Shown piece after piece: positions 10,507 to 20,667 of a DNA stretch of 64,000 bases. The notes beneath the pieces were generated by a model. That model saw nothing but the letters and a program-made list of their open reading frames with translations. It was not told the DNA's origin and searched no databases. Made by a program: the position numbers and the translations under genes. The stretch lies in the NCBI GenBank assembly GCA_023078555.1, contig CM041200.1, positions 8,889,528-8,953,527 on the forward strand, read 5' to 3'. This stretch comes from Ulva prolifera. Taxonomy: Eukaryota; Chlorophyta; Ulvophyceae; Ulvales; Ulvaceae. Position 1 is the stretch's first letter. Each line of letters begins with the position of its first letter.

Positions 10507-11597
10507 GATGCACGGCAAAATACTCTCTTCCGCATCAGCAGCCACACCCACAACACTGTCGATGTCCCAGTACATATATCGGCTGCGAAAGTCCTGATCT
10601 CCTTCACTTCACACGCATGTGCAGGCATTCAACACCGTCGCCACCAGCACAATTCAACAGGAGCAGTCTGAGCACAGCGCCCATGTGCGACCGACCACAG
10701 CAGCTGTGCACCAGCTTGGGACCGGGGAGCTTGAAGTAGGGCCTGGCGGGCATCCACTAGCAGGCCTGCAGCAGCCACACTCTTTGGAAGCGCAAGGGGA
10801 GGCCGGCGGTGCTGCCCTCGGCGCGTCAGCCTCGGCACCAGCGCAGCAAAAGGCATACACAGAGCAAAGCGCATATACTTTTGAAGACCCGGGGGACGCC
10901 GGCCGTGCCGGCCCTGGCGAGGCGCGGGTGGATGATGAGGGCGTGACGGTGCAGATCTAGAGGCAGTACGCTACTCTTGAGATCGCCGGATCACCTGCTC
11001 GGCAGCTGCTTCACGGGAGGAAGAAACCATGGAAGTACTCCAGATGTAGCAGGTGAGGGTGCTGTGCCTGTGGATGCATTGCCCTGTACAAGAAGGCTGT
11101 GTTGGGTGCTCTGGCATGGCGTGGCTTAAGGTCTCGTGGGTTGTATCAATGAGCCTATGTGGGCAGCTTCATGATGTGCACGCTGGTGTTGCCCTGGTGG
11201 CCACGTGTTTGGGATGCCGCTGATGCCACAACAAAGCATATGCTCTCTTCTGATCTTCTGCTGGAATCATCGTGACGAAGCGGACTATACAATACCATAT
11301 GTGACAACTTGTGGAACACCATACTGTTCTGATTGGGCGTCTCCAAGAAGATCCCAGGCTAGCTGTACAGGGTAGCAGCCTGTTGTCACTGCTACTTTTT
11401 TGCATCCGTTGCAGTCTCATTGTATGATGTATTCTACAGACGCAAGCCCCCGTCCGTATCAGCTCAGATGGCGTCCTTGTCAGAGCGACAAGGAGCTGCC
11501 ACACACAATCCATGCATGTTGTGCATGCATCGTGTTGTGTGCTTGTGTCAATGTCCGTGTGCGTTGACGTTGTGTTGTGGTGTTGGCCCGCGTGCGA
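10507..11597. other. Intergenic region
   Basis: Overlapping ORFs at 10619-10960 (+) and 10629-10874 (-) are in GC-rich sequence but lack support. Nothing else recognised. Confidence 0.45.
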
Positions 11598-12194
11598 ATG
11601 ATGGCGGCATTTGAAGGATGCTTGTTCTGTGAACGATTCCGGCCGTGGCTGTGGAGGTGGTTCCCGTGCCCCCTGCCTCCTTGCCTTGCGAGAAACCGTG
11701 ACATCTTGTCAAAACGCCCGGTCCAACATACCCTGTGCAAGTGCAGGTGCTACATCGTTTCGTGCAAGGGCATGTCCTGCACCGGCCACTGCAAGACAAA
11801 GCGAACTCTGCACACCTGCGGCGTCCCCCGCCTCACAGTGCGGGCTCGCGGTGATGCGTTTGGTTCAGTGGACGGCACGACGGCCGATACAAAAGACGTC
11901 AAAGAACCCGACAGCCTGAGTCGCGGCGACGACGCGGCTGTCGCGGACGACGCCCACATGTTTGGTAGTGTCGTTGACAATGCGATTGTGCTCTACAGCT
12001 CCGAGGAGACAGAATTCGACTATGATGACGACGACGTCGCTGAAGATGGTGGCGATGCGGAGGTCCAGCTGGCCGCTGAGCGCTCAGAGGAAAGCCCTGA
12101 TGTCCTGGGGGAGGGGACCCCCCGGCGGACGCCACCGACACGAGGATACGCCAGCGACCCGGGTGATAGGGTTCGCGGGCTTCAGCGTGCGTAG
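11598..12194 (+). CDS. Hypothetical Cys-cluster/acidic protein
   Basis: 198 residues if translation starts at the first ATG. The N-terminal third is Cys/Trp/Pro-rich; residues around 60-85 contain a dense cluster, CKCRCYIVSCKGMSCTGHC. The C-terminal half is strongly acidic (EETEFDYDDDDVAEDGG) and ends Pro/Arg-rich. A TGTAA poly(A) signal lies at 12335-12339, about 140 bases after the stop, which supports a transcript. There is no paralogue in the window and no family recognised. It could equally be one exon of a larger gene or a chance ORF in GC-rich DNA. Confidence 0.35.
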   Translation: MMAAFEGCLFCERFRPWLWRWFPCPLPPCLARNRDILSKRPVQHTLCKCRCYIVSCKGMSCTGHCKTKRTLHTCGVPRLTVRARGDAFGSVDGTTADTKDVKEPDSLSRGDDAAVADDAHMFGSVVDNAIVLYSSEETEFDYDDDDVAEDGGDAEVQLAAERSEESPDVLGEGTPRRTPPTRGYASDPGDRVRGLQRA

Positions 12195-12334
12195 CTGCGT
12201 GGGCGCGGAGTGGCTCGGAAAGCTTCTTGAGTGTGAGGTGGCCACCATGGAAAGGGTGTCAAGTGCCGCACGGCGGCGCGAGTGTTGCTCTCGCGCGGGT
12301 GGGCCATTGGGCCAGTTGGTCATGCGGGTGTACG

Positions 12335-12339
12335 TGTAA
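12335..12339 (+). terminator. TGTAA poly(A) signal candidate
   Basis: Green-algal type signal 3' of the ORF at 11598-12194; a five-base match, so weak alone. Confidence 0.3.
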
Positions 12340-12927
12340 CGCGCAGTGCCTGCACACATGCATGCGGCAAAACGATGGGGGATTTTTGGCATGCACATGG
12401 CCTGTCAGCCCCCCAGATTCGCCCGTTGTGTGCATAGCTCTGCCGGGTGTCTTATAGCTGGGTGCTGATGGGAGCGGGTTGCGTGCGGTCAACAGGGCGG
12501 CGCAGATGACATGAATTCATTAATGCATGGGACAGGCACGACAGTGGTATTCACTGTGTGATGGCTTGGTGGTGCTGCGGCATGAAATGTGCACAGGCCA
12601 TGCGGGCGTGAAGTTGCTGCATGCCCCGGGACGGCCCCTGCCACGGTGGGCGTGAGGAGCCTGTGTGCGCATCGGTATATGCATGCATCGTGCACGTGTG
12701 TCTCAATGACAACGGCGGTGGGGCAGGTAGAACCGCGGAGACAGAAAGCACCCCAAGAACAGGGTCATCAAGTCGGCATAACACGGCCGAGCCAAAGACA
12801 GCAGTCCGCGCAGAACAAGCGCCCAAGACCAGGACAGCACGGCGCAGACCTGCAGTGCACAAGCGAACTTCAGTGTGGCCGCACTGACACACTAGCGGGT
12901 GTGTTGGTATGTGCTTCGTGTTGCTGG

Positions 12928-13000
12928 TTGCGTGGGTGTGCGGATCCCCTGGTTGTTGTCCGCGGTGCTACCTGCCTTGCTTGCTTTGTCCTTGTAACAC
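12928..13000 (+). mobile_element. Retroposon family 2, truncated copy
   Basis: Plus-oriented, ending TGCTTTGTCCTTGTAACAC. Matches the 3' 70 bases of the family; target duplication not convincing. Confidence 0.7.
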
Positions 13001-13306
13001 AAGAGCACCAGCGAACACCCTCAACGTTACAGCTGTAAGGGCCTCAGTGCGAGCCCTAGGGCGCCAAGGCAGCCATGGCACCACAGCAAGCCACATCAGC
13101 CCGGGAAAGGCATGAGGGACCCCCAGAGCGAGTGCTGCATGATGGGCAGCTTCGAGAGGACCTCAACCTGGTACATCTTGAAGAGCCCCTGGTTGACCTG
13201 CACGCCACGCTTTGTGCTGAATTGCTTCGTGCCTTCATGAGGTGCAAGACTACAGCTCGCATGGCACGGAGAACGTGGTGTGACTCAGTCTAAATTTACA
13301 GCCAGT

Positions 13307-13307
<1 letters not shown>

Positions 13308-13338
<31 letters not shown>
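13308..13338. repeat. (C)31 homopolymer tract
   Basis: Uninterrupted run of 31 C. The surrounding 12.2-13.7 kb contains no supported gene. Confidence 0.95.
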
Positions 13339-13789
13339 TTCCGTGCAAAACCACCTGCACACCCAGCCAAAAGCTCACGTAGGTGGTCCCACTGCCACAC
13401 CCATAGCAACCCCATATGAGACCTGGCTGGGCCGCACAGCTGTGGTGGGCCTGCAACCCACAGTCCCAAGCCCCGCCCCCCTTCCCACACACCGGCAGCG
13501 CAGCAGGCCCACCCCTCTTCACCCCTTCCCACATGAACTGTTGCCCAGGTGTGCTCAACTTGTGCTCAACTGAATGCTATGTTCTTAAGCTGCTTGCTGT
13601 TTATGCGGCGCTGCCTGCCTCTCCGACTTTGCCCTTGATCATGAGACACACGTGTGCACACCCTCGCGCGCGCTCAGGCAGGCGCGACGCTGCCACCACT
13701 GTCCGAGAACCTGATTGCAGATCTCAGGGAGGCTAAGCGCTTCAACATTGCCCGGCCAGACGGTAATCTTGTTGTTCGCCGGCGCGGGA

Positions 13790-15150
13790 ATATGCATATG
13801 CGTATGCACACGTGTACGCACATGCCGACTGGGATCGCGAGGTCAGTGGCCCAGCTTGTCCGCGGCACCGCGAAAGCTCGCACCTCCTCGACGAGCTCTT
13901 CGCAGTGTGCGGAGGAGGAGGCTGTGGACCCCACCGGCCTGGCACCTTGCAGGGCGGCATGTGCGCACCCTTCAATCGCAACTTCCTGCGGTTCTCGCTG
14001 GTTTTCGCGGTGCTGTCCTCCTCCGAGTCGCCGCCTGTGCTTCTGTAAAACAACCTCCGGTAACAATCTCGGCCGCTGCGTGACTGGCCATGCCTGATCA
14101 TATCTCGAGAGATAGAGTACCTCCGTCTATCGAATGGATTTAAATTCCGCATGAAGTCCGCAAGAAGTGTAAGCTTGAGGAACAATGGAGTGCCGTGCCC
14201 CTGGACCTACACTGCTGGCCGTGCATACCATGGGAATTCGAATGCAAATCGCATGCAATCTCGTGAACTGAAAGCGTCCTCGACGCGTGACGCCTGCTCG
14301 TCTTCCGCTGCGGTGTCTCTTCGTGTGAACAACGTTGAACACGTGGGCCTGGAGGACGCGATCCTGCCGGACTGAGGTGTGGGTTGTAGTGTGGTCGTGT
14401 GTACACATGTGTATGTGTTGCTGTTGCTTTGGATGATATTCGGTTTTGGAGTTTGTCTTCTCCCGTTCACTCTTTTGTAAACATGCAGCTGCAATTGCAA
14501 CTTTGAACATGGGCAGCAGTTCGCGGGGCACCCGATGACCGCACCATGGCCACTGCCCTGCCACTGCCACGATTCCCGATATCCACCTTTCGAAATTTCC
14601 GGCATCTCCATATATTCACCTCCGAGATACCTGTAGCAATGTCACCAGCAGACCAGATACGGGTCCAGTGCACTGCAGCGGCCATTCTGCCACTCTGCTC
14701 CAATACGAAATTTCACAGGCTGACTAATTTCTTGACACACCACGGCTGGGCCCAGAGACAGCCCACAAGTCGAAGGATTTCCACAGCCCGTCCAAGATCC
14801 TCCCGCGACTGAGCTCGAGCTGCGGCGCGAATCTAGATCTCAACGCAGACAGTGCTGCTGCTACATTGCGCATTCTGCTGCTTGTTGTGTTGGGCTTGAC
14901 GACATTGACCGACCAGGTCAGGTACGTTCACGTCCTCCATGGTCAACTAGTACTGCCATGTGCGTATTCGGGCAGCTTCTGCTGCAGCATTAATGTGAAT
15001 ATTCCTCGTGTGCGGATGCGAAAGTGGGCGCGACGCGTCCTGTCAATTGAAAGCAGGCATGTGTGGGGAATCGCAAGGTGGAGGTTCGGCAGGAGAGTGA
15101 ATAGACGTTGTTACAGAGGTGTGAACAGGTGTAAACGCTAGAAGCGTGAA
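13790..15150. repeat. Tandem segmental duplication, upstream block copy 1
   Basis: Collinear with 18640-19800. Shared blocks include ATCGCGAGGTC.GTGG, TCGCGGTGCTGTCC, CATATCTCGAGA, GTCGAAGGAT..CCACAGCCC, GCTGCTGC.TTGCGCATT and TTGAC.AC..TGACCGACCAG. Each copy precedes a Cys-rich secreted-protein gene (16115 and 20668), and homology resumes 3' of those genes. Copy 1 contains a family 1 retroposon missing from copy 2. Confidence 0.8.
14353..14480 (+). mobile_element. Retroposon family 1, full-length
   Basis: Begins GAGGACGCGATCCTGCCGG and ends CACTCTTTTGTAA. The homologous position in the duplicate block (near 19110) lacks it, so it inserted after the duplication. Possible diverged target duplication TTGAACACGTGGGC / TTGAACATGGGC. 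Confidence 0.85.
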
Positions 15151-15419
15151 AAGGCATAAAAGCAACACCCAACACATTCACTTCTGACACAGCTGCTTCA
15201 CAGTTGTCAGTAATTAGTTGACTGATCCGCACACCATAGTCACTGCATGGCATGGGCCAGATTTTCATCCAAGTTGGTGCTTATTCAATCGAAGTTGAGC
15301 ACTAGTATTTCACTAGTATCTGCTTTGCTGCTGCCGTACAGCCCTTGTCCCTGCACTGGCAGCTGTACTATACAGACCCTATGCGGACCTGGTAGACGTA
15401 GCTCAGCCACGAAGGCTGA

Positions 15420-15432
15420 GACATATAAATCT
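15420..15432 (+). promoter_or_regulatory. TATA-like motif upstream of Cys-rich gene A
   Basis: ACATATAAATC, about 680 bases before the chosen start codon. It is not matched in the duplicate, so weak. Confidence 0.2.
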
Positions 15433-16114
15433 ATAGACATAGAAATCTATATTAACGTAGAACTGACGTACACAGAGGTGCATGTCTACTGTTTCACAAT
15501 GATAAAGGGGGTGCGCCGGGCAGCACCGCGCAAGAAGCAGGCAGACCCAGGCAGACCAAGTGCACGTTAGTTCGGAGTTGTCAATGTCAGATAGGATACG
15601 GCTCAGTAAATTCAGATTTACTTTACTTTACTTTACATACCCAGACACCCACGACACAAAAAAACTGACCACATTCCCAGCAAACAACGCAGATCCTCAG
15701 ACCGCCACACACCCACACCCATGGGTGCACCCACGCACACAGACACACACACATCGCCCGAAACACACCCATATGTTGGGTGATGTGTGCACACAGCACC
15801 CAACACCACAATGCCTGCCCCCCGGGCCGGCCGACTGCTGGGCGCCTCCCCAGCCCCATGTATGCTGTGCATCAGTACCGACAGCTGGTGCACCAATGCA
15901 AAGCAGGCACACATCTTCATCATGGTCAGACTCAAAAGATGATAGACGTCATATCATCTCTGACAATCCTGAGGTCAAGCATGCAGGCAGTATGACAGAT
16001 TCCCGGCGTGACAGATCGTGCGCAGGCCCTCAGACCGCTTGCAGTACAGTCCACAACATCAATGGCCTACACAGCCGTTTAGAGCTCAGGCGTCCGCTGG
16101 GCCTGCTGGCGTCC

Positions 16115-17359
16115 ATGTGCATGCCAGCTCCCCGCCTCCTGATGCGCACAGCACGCAGCAGGCTCCACCTGCTGCTGCTTGTGGCTGCCCTCGCCGCGGG
16201 TTTTCCCACTATTGCCATAGCGGCCACCTCCGGCGGCGGCGCTCACACCAGCACTGCGGCTCGTGGGCTGTCCATCGAGGAGGATGCCGTATTCATTGAT
16301 CCTCTCAATGTGGGCTCCACTGCTCGGCGCCTGCTGCACCCCCACCCTGGCGGGTGGCTACCAAAATGCAACAACTGCAGGCTTTTCCACTGCGTCGGAA
16401 ACTGGTGGCATGGCCACTGCCGCAAGAATAATAGGCTGCACAAATGCTGGATCAATAAGAATGGCACTCCAAACTTCGCCGCACCGTCCCCACAAGGCAA
16501 TATTAATGCCACCTCTGTAGCACAACAGCCTGAGGAGCCAGCAGACCGCAGCGGCATACCCAGCCCGCCTCCTCCCAGCCCGGAGTTCCCACCCTTTGAG
16601 CCAAACCTCACAGCCACTGCACCCTTCGTCGCCTGCCTGTCGGACTCCGACTGCTCGCTCCCAGCCGCGGACTTCGCCGCCATCAACAGCTCCGCTCCGC
16701 TGAGCCCTGGCGGCAACCTCGCAGCCAGCTGCCTGCGGCCAGACATCGTGAACGACCCCTCCGGCAACTTTAGAGACCTCCCCGGCATCTGCGTGTGCAC
16801 ATACGTCGCCGCCGCGGCCCCGCCCGGCGTGCGCGACCTCCTCTCCACCTGCAGCACCGCCCGGGACATCCTCCTCAGCTTCGACTCCGTCGTCATCGAC
16901 GACTCCCCCCTCTCCAGCCTCGTCTCCAACGGCAACTGCCTGCAAGGCGACGATTTCCCGTCGGGGACCCCACTTTTCGGCCCAGGCGACGGCCCATACC
17001 CGATACCCGACGCAGTCGCCGACGCGCCGGAGGCCAACTTCACGATCGTCACTGATCCATCCCAGTTTGCATCCGGTGTTGTCGTTGAAGCCGAGTACGT
17101 TGAAGGGTTAGACCAAGTGGATGATGACCTCCCGTGCCCCGTCGACTCCGCCTGTGTGAGCGATAACCGTCAGTGCGCTGGCTCCACGCCGGAGCTGGAG
17201 CTTGCGAGGGCGTGTTGCAATGAGGCGTACCAGTGCGTGCGCCGCACTGACGACTTTGCCCAGTGCCGCCTGGGGGGGGTGCCGGGCATCACGGGCTGGG
17301 AGGGATCCATTCTGCCCTGTGGGACGCCACATGATGCCGTTCTCCAGGTAAATGTATAG
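16115..17359 (+). CDS. Secreted Cys-rich glycoprotein, family member A
   Basis: 414 residues to the stop at 17357. The start was chosen because MCMPAPRLLM aligns with the N-terminus of member B; the frame is open further 5' but that part has no match. Residues 10-37 are a hydrophobic signal sequence. Order: RRLLH motif; small Cys/Trp module PKCNNCRLFHCVGNWWHGHC; Pro-rich linker (SPPPPSPEFPPFEPN); a Cys domain from CLSDSDC through PGICVCTY to GNCLQ; then a C-terminal Cys module (CVSDNRQCAG...RACC...CVRRTDDFAQCRLGG...LPCGTPHD). Several N-glycosylation sequons. At 17347 CTCCAG|GTAAAT could be a donor, with a matching acceptor 38 bases on (TTTTTCAG ending 17385), giving about 50 different final residues; member B has the same spacing. 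Function unknown; cell wall or matrix likely. Confidence 0.8.
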   Translation: MCMPAPRLLMRTARSRLHLLLLVAALAAGFPTIAIAATSGGGAHTSTAARGLSIEEDAVFIDPLNVGSTARRLLHPHPGGWLPKCNNCRLFHCVGNWWHGHCRKNNRLHKCWINKNGTPNFAAPSPQGNINATSVAQQPEEPADRSGIPSPPPPSPEFPPFEPNLTATAPFVACLSDSDCSLPAADFAAINSSAPLSPGGNLAASCLRPDIVNDPSGNFRDLPGICVCTYVAAAAPPGVRDLLSTCSTARDILLSFDSVVIDDSPLSSLVSNGNCLQGDDFPSGTPLFGPGDGPYPIPDAVADAPEANFTIVTDPSQFASGVVVEAEYVEGLDQVDDDLPCPVDSACVSDNRQCAGSTPELELARACCNEAYQCVRRTDDFAQCRLGGVPGITGWEGSILPCGTPHDAVLQVNV

Positions 17360-17389
17360 ATTTCATCGCCGATGGCATTTTTCAGTTGT

Positions 17390-18050
17390 CCTGCTTGAGA
17401 CGCCACTTATGGAGATCTTGCATGACCTGCCGAGGCAGCAGCTTGATGGCCTCAAATGACCCGGGACTGCCCGGTGTGGTCTGTGCACAGACGACTCGGA
17501 TGTGGACCTCCAGGCTGGCACCCGCCACAGCCTGAGGCCTGGAGCATGCATGCGGCGGTCGGCTGTACATCGATCAGACTAGTCCTTGACCACTGTGCCG
17601 TGTATTGATTGAGAACGAGCGCTGTAGCAGAGGCCGCGATCCAGATGCATGTGTTACATGCGTGTGACTCGGTCTGTGCATTTCGAGGGGGCCGGGCGTA
17701 GACAAGACAGGGGCAGGAGTTCTTCCGAATCAACAGAGGCCTGAGGCCACATGTGTGCATCTACGCTTGGCCGTCCGGCCTCACTACAGCAGCGCATGCA
17801 CACGCACACGCACCTCTCTGTCTCCGGCAGGACTGAACTGCCAGAACAGTGTTCTGTACATCATAGCACAGCTGTGCTAGCACTGCAGCAGTGGGTGGGA
17901 CAAGGCCAGCTTTTGCAGCCGTACTGGAGATTCGGTGGTAAGTGTGCTATAGCAATTGTTTACAGTTTACCTTATATGTAGCATGTCATCATGTCATGGC
18001 ATGATGGCAAGATCAGGGCAAATCAGCATGTAACGTTATGCAGCAGGCAG
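17390..18050. other. 3' flank of member A
   Basis: 17390-17680 is homologous to the flank after member B (21980-22250), for example CTTGAG.CCCC, CTGGGCTGGCACCC-like and CCACTGTGCCGTAT. No further gene seen. It belongs to the duplicated unit. Confidence 0.6.
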
Positions 18051-18067
18051 CCACCAACATGCATGTG

Positions 18068-18390
18068 TTACAAGGACAAAGCAAGCGAGGCAGGTCGCAC
18101 CGCAAGCAAGAACCAGGGGAACCGCACACCACGCAGCAAGCCACACGAAGCGCACACCAAAACACCCACGCAACGGCAGCACCCGCGCCGGACACAGCCA
18201 CACAGCCACACACACGCCCACGCCCACACGCCCACCCCCACCCGAACCCCGCCCACCAGCCAGGCGCACGATCCCCGGAAACACAAGCAGCCAAGGCCGC
18301 CCAGCAAACAAACAGCGAGACCGCAACAACAACCCCCAGCCCGGGGAGGCTCCCCCCCCCCCCCCCCCCCCCCCCCTAGCATATAACCCC
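18068..18390 (-). mobile_element. Retroposon family 2, full-length copy
   Basis: 323 bases, flanked by 14-base direct repeats CCAACATGCATGTG (18054-18067) and CCAACATGCACGTG (18391-18404). In element orientation the 5' end is GGGGTTATATGCTAGG, then a (G)25 tract (18352-18376), a G/T-rich body and the 3' terminus GCTTTGTCCTTGTAA. No ORF with recognisable function. Confidence 0.9.
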
Positions 18391-18594
18391 CCAACATGCA
18401 CGTGACTTGCATCATCATGATGCTCTACAGCGAATCTGCTGCACAGTTTGCATGGAAATTCTCCTGAGCTAAGGGGAATCATATGCGCGCGCTACAAATT
18501 TGTTAACATACAAACACACTATAGCGTGTTCACATGTTGGGCAGGCCAAAGCCATGTGCAAACGCGTTGTTTCGGAAGAGATTGCTTTGCTGTG

Positions 18595-18620
18595 TTTGTC
18601 TATGCCCGTTCGCTCTTCTG
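18595..18620 (+). mobile_element. Family 1 variant, 3' end only
   Basis: TGTCTATGCCCGTTCGCTCT followed by TCTGTA; same variant as at 10483-10506. Confidence 0.45.
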
Positions 18621-18639
18621 TATCTCGAGAGGAGATAGC

Positions 18640-19800
18640 ATGCCGATTCGCATCGCGAGGTCTGTGGTTCAGCATGCCTGCGGCACGGACGCGACAGTTC
18701 GCAGCTCCCCGCCACGCTGAGGGCGGCCCTTCGCAGTGCTCGCTGTGTAGCCCGCCGGCCTAAAACCTTGCAGGATCGCATGTACACACCCGTCGATAGA
18801 AATCTCTCGCGATTTTCGCTGATTGTCGCGGTGCTGTCCGGCTCGCCGCATCTGCTCCTGTCACACGCGGCGCACGCTGGTAGCAATTCGTGGACGCAGC
18901 CGCACCACGCAAGCCTGCGCCGCTTGTCTGGCCATGCCTGCTCATATCTCGAGATAGAGGCCCCTGCGTGCATCGGATGTACATCCGCTTGAAGTTTTAG
19001 CATGAGGGATATGCGCATTGCTGTAGACTTGTGCTGCTAGCCGTTCATACATTTGCGTGAAGTGAAAGCTATGACGCCTCCTTGTCTTTCTGTGTTGTCT
19101 CTGTGAACAATCTTGCACATGCACGTCATGATCTGATCAGATGGCGAAGGCACCATGCACACTGCGGCACAGTTCGCGATATCCGCCTGTCGAAATAGCT
19201 GGAACATATATCCATCGATCGATGTCGCGACAGATCCCGGAGGTGCCTATAGCTAGGCCTGCTGCAACGTCAAAAGCAGGTCATTCGTCGACGTGGGTCC
19301 GCAACAGCAGCCACACTGCTTCAGTACGCATTCTGCACAGGCGGCCTGTACGATTGCAACTGCGCAACACTTCAGCCAATTCGAAGGACCACGGCTGTGT
19401 GCACAGGGGCATCCCGCGAGTCGAAGGATCGCCACAGCCCGTCGTACACTCTTTTGTAACATCCTCCCGTGACTGAGCTGCGGCGCGCTTCTCAAAGCAG
19501 ACTCTGCTGCTGCTGCATTGCGCATTGTGCTGCTCGTCGTGTCGGGCTTGACAACAGTGACCGACCAGGCCAGGTACGTCCACGTCCACCATACGGCCAA
19601 TAATATTAATAGTCGTGTGGTTTCTGCTGATCATGAAGCATACCTCGTGTGCGGATGGGAAAGGTGCCAGACGTCTGGCGCACCATATGCATGTCTGGCG
19701 CATCATTGCAAGCAGTCGTGGTGCAGCATATGTGTTGGTAATTGATTGCAAGCAGAACCGTAGACAGGCATCACAGGGGGGTGAGCAGGCTGAGATCCTT
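18640..19800. repeat. Tandem segmental duplication, upstream block copy 2
   Basis: Counterpart of 13790-15150. Near 19446 it contains an extra ACACTCTTTTGTAAC absent from copy 1, the bare 3' terminus of retroposon family 1. Overall divergence is substantial outside the genes. Confidence 0.8.
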
Positions 19801-19986
19801 TACACAGGCTGAGCAGTTGAAAAAATGTGCACAAGTGTGACTGTTATTCTATTTAACAATAGAGCTCTATAGAGATTGAAAATGTACTGTCAGTATTTGA
19901 CATCATCCTACACAAACTGACAAACTGACAGCTTCAAACTTACCCATACACCATCATGTGACTGTGATTGTCACACTGTAGCCACT

Positions 19987-20077
19987 GTCCAGCTCGATGA
20001 TCCTGTGTGTGTGTGGTTCCCCTGGTGGCGTTGCCCAATTGCAAGGTGCTTCCTGCCTTTCTCGCTTTGTCCTTGTA
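19987..20077 (+). mobile_element. Retroposon family 2, truncated copy
   Basis: Ends GCTTTGTCCTTGTAA. Direct repeats ACACTGTAGCCACT (19973-19986) and ACACTGTATGCCACT (20078-20092) differ by one base. It lies between the duplicated block and gene B. Confidence 0.8.
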
Positions 20078-20667
20078 ACACTGTATGCCACTCGCCACCT
20101 CATTGCCACGATTGTTGTGACACTGCATGCAACTGGCCAGATGTTGGTAGTTCATTCACTCGAAGTTCACCAGTGTCTGCTATACTACTCAGAAGTAGAG
20201 CAGACACAGCAGGCTGCTGCGCGGCATCTGTCGTGCAGCTGGGACAGCCCAGGTTCGGTGGATCCAAGGACGTCCCAGTGGATATCCGTCAAAAACCAAA
20301 CAAAGATCTGGATGCATGATTGCTGGTGGATGCGGACATACTTTTGTTTTTTTTACTTGCCTGATCAGGCATTCGAATGTTTGCTTTGCATTCGGTACCT
20401 GATGCACTGACGCACAGCAAGCACAGCAATCATGATGCATGCATCTTCATGTCGACTTTCAAGTCGGGCACAGCCTGTGCCCTGAGGGCACAGGTTCATG
20501 CCTCAAACCACCATGGAACATACAAGCGCATCAGTATCGAAGCACCCTTCACCTGAGCATGAACCTCATGAAGCTGCAGCACCACCTGAAGCAAGGTCAA
20601 ACATGCAGGCAGAGGTCCAGGTTAGACGCACGACAGCTCTTGCCTTGGCCCTCAAACGGCTGTCAGC

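Noticed and set aside
10619-10960. 113-codon plus ORF in GC-rich sequence
   Set aside because: No signal peptide, domain, paralogue or splice support; overlapped by an equally long minus ORF with Cys-rich sequence that also lacks support.
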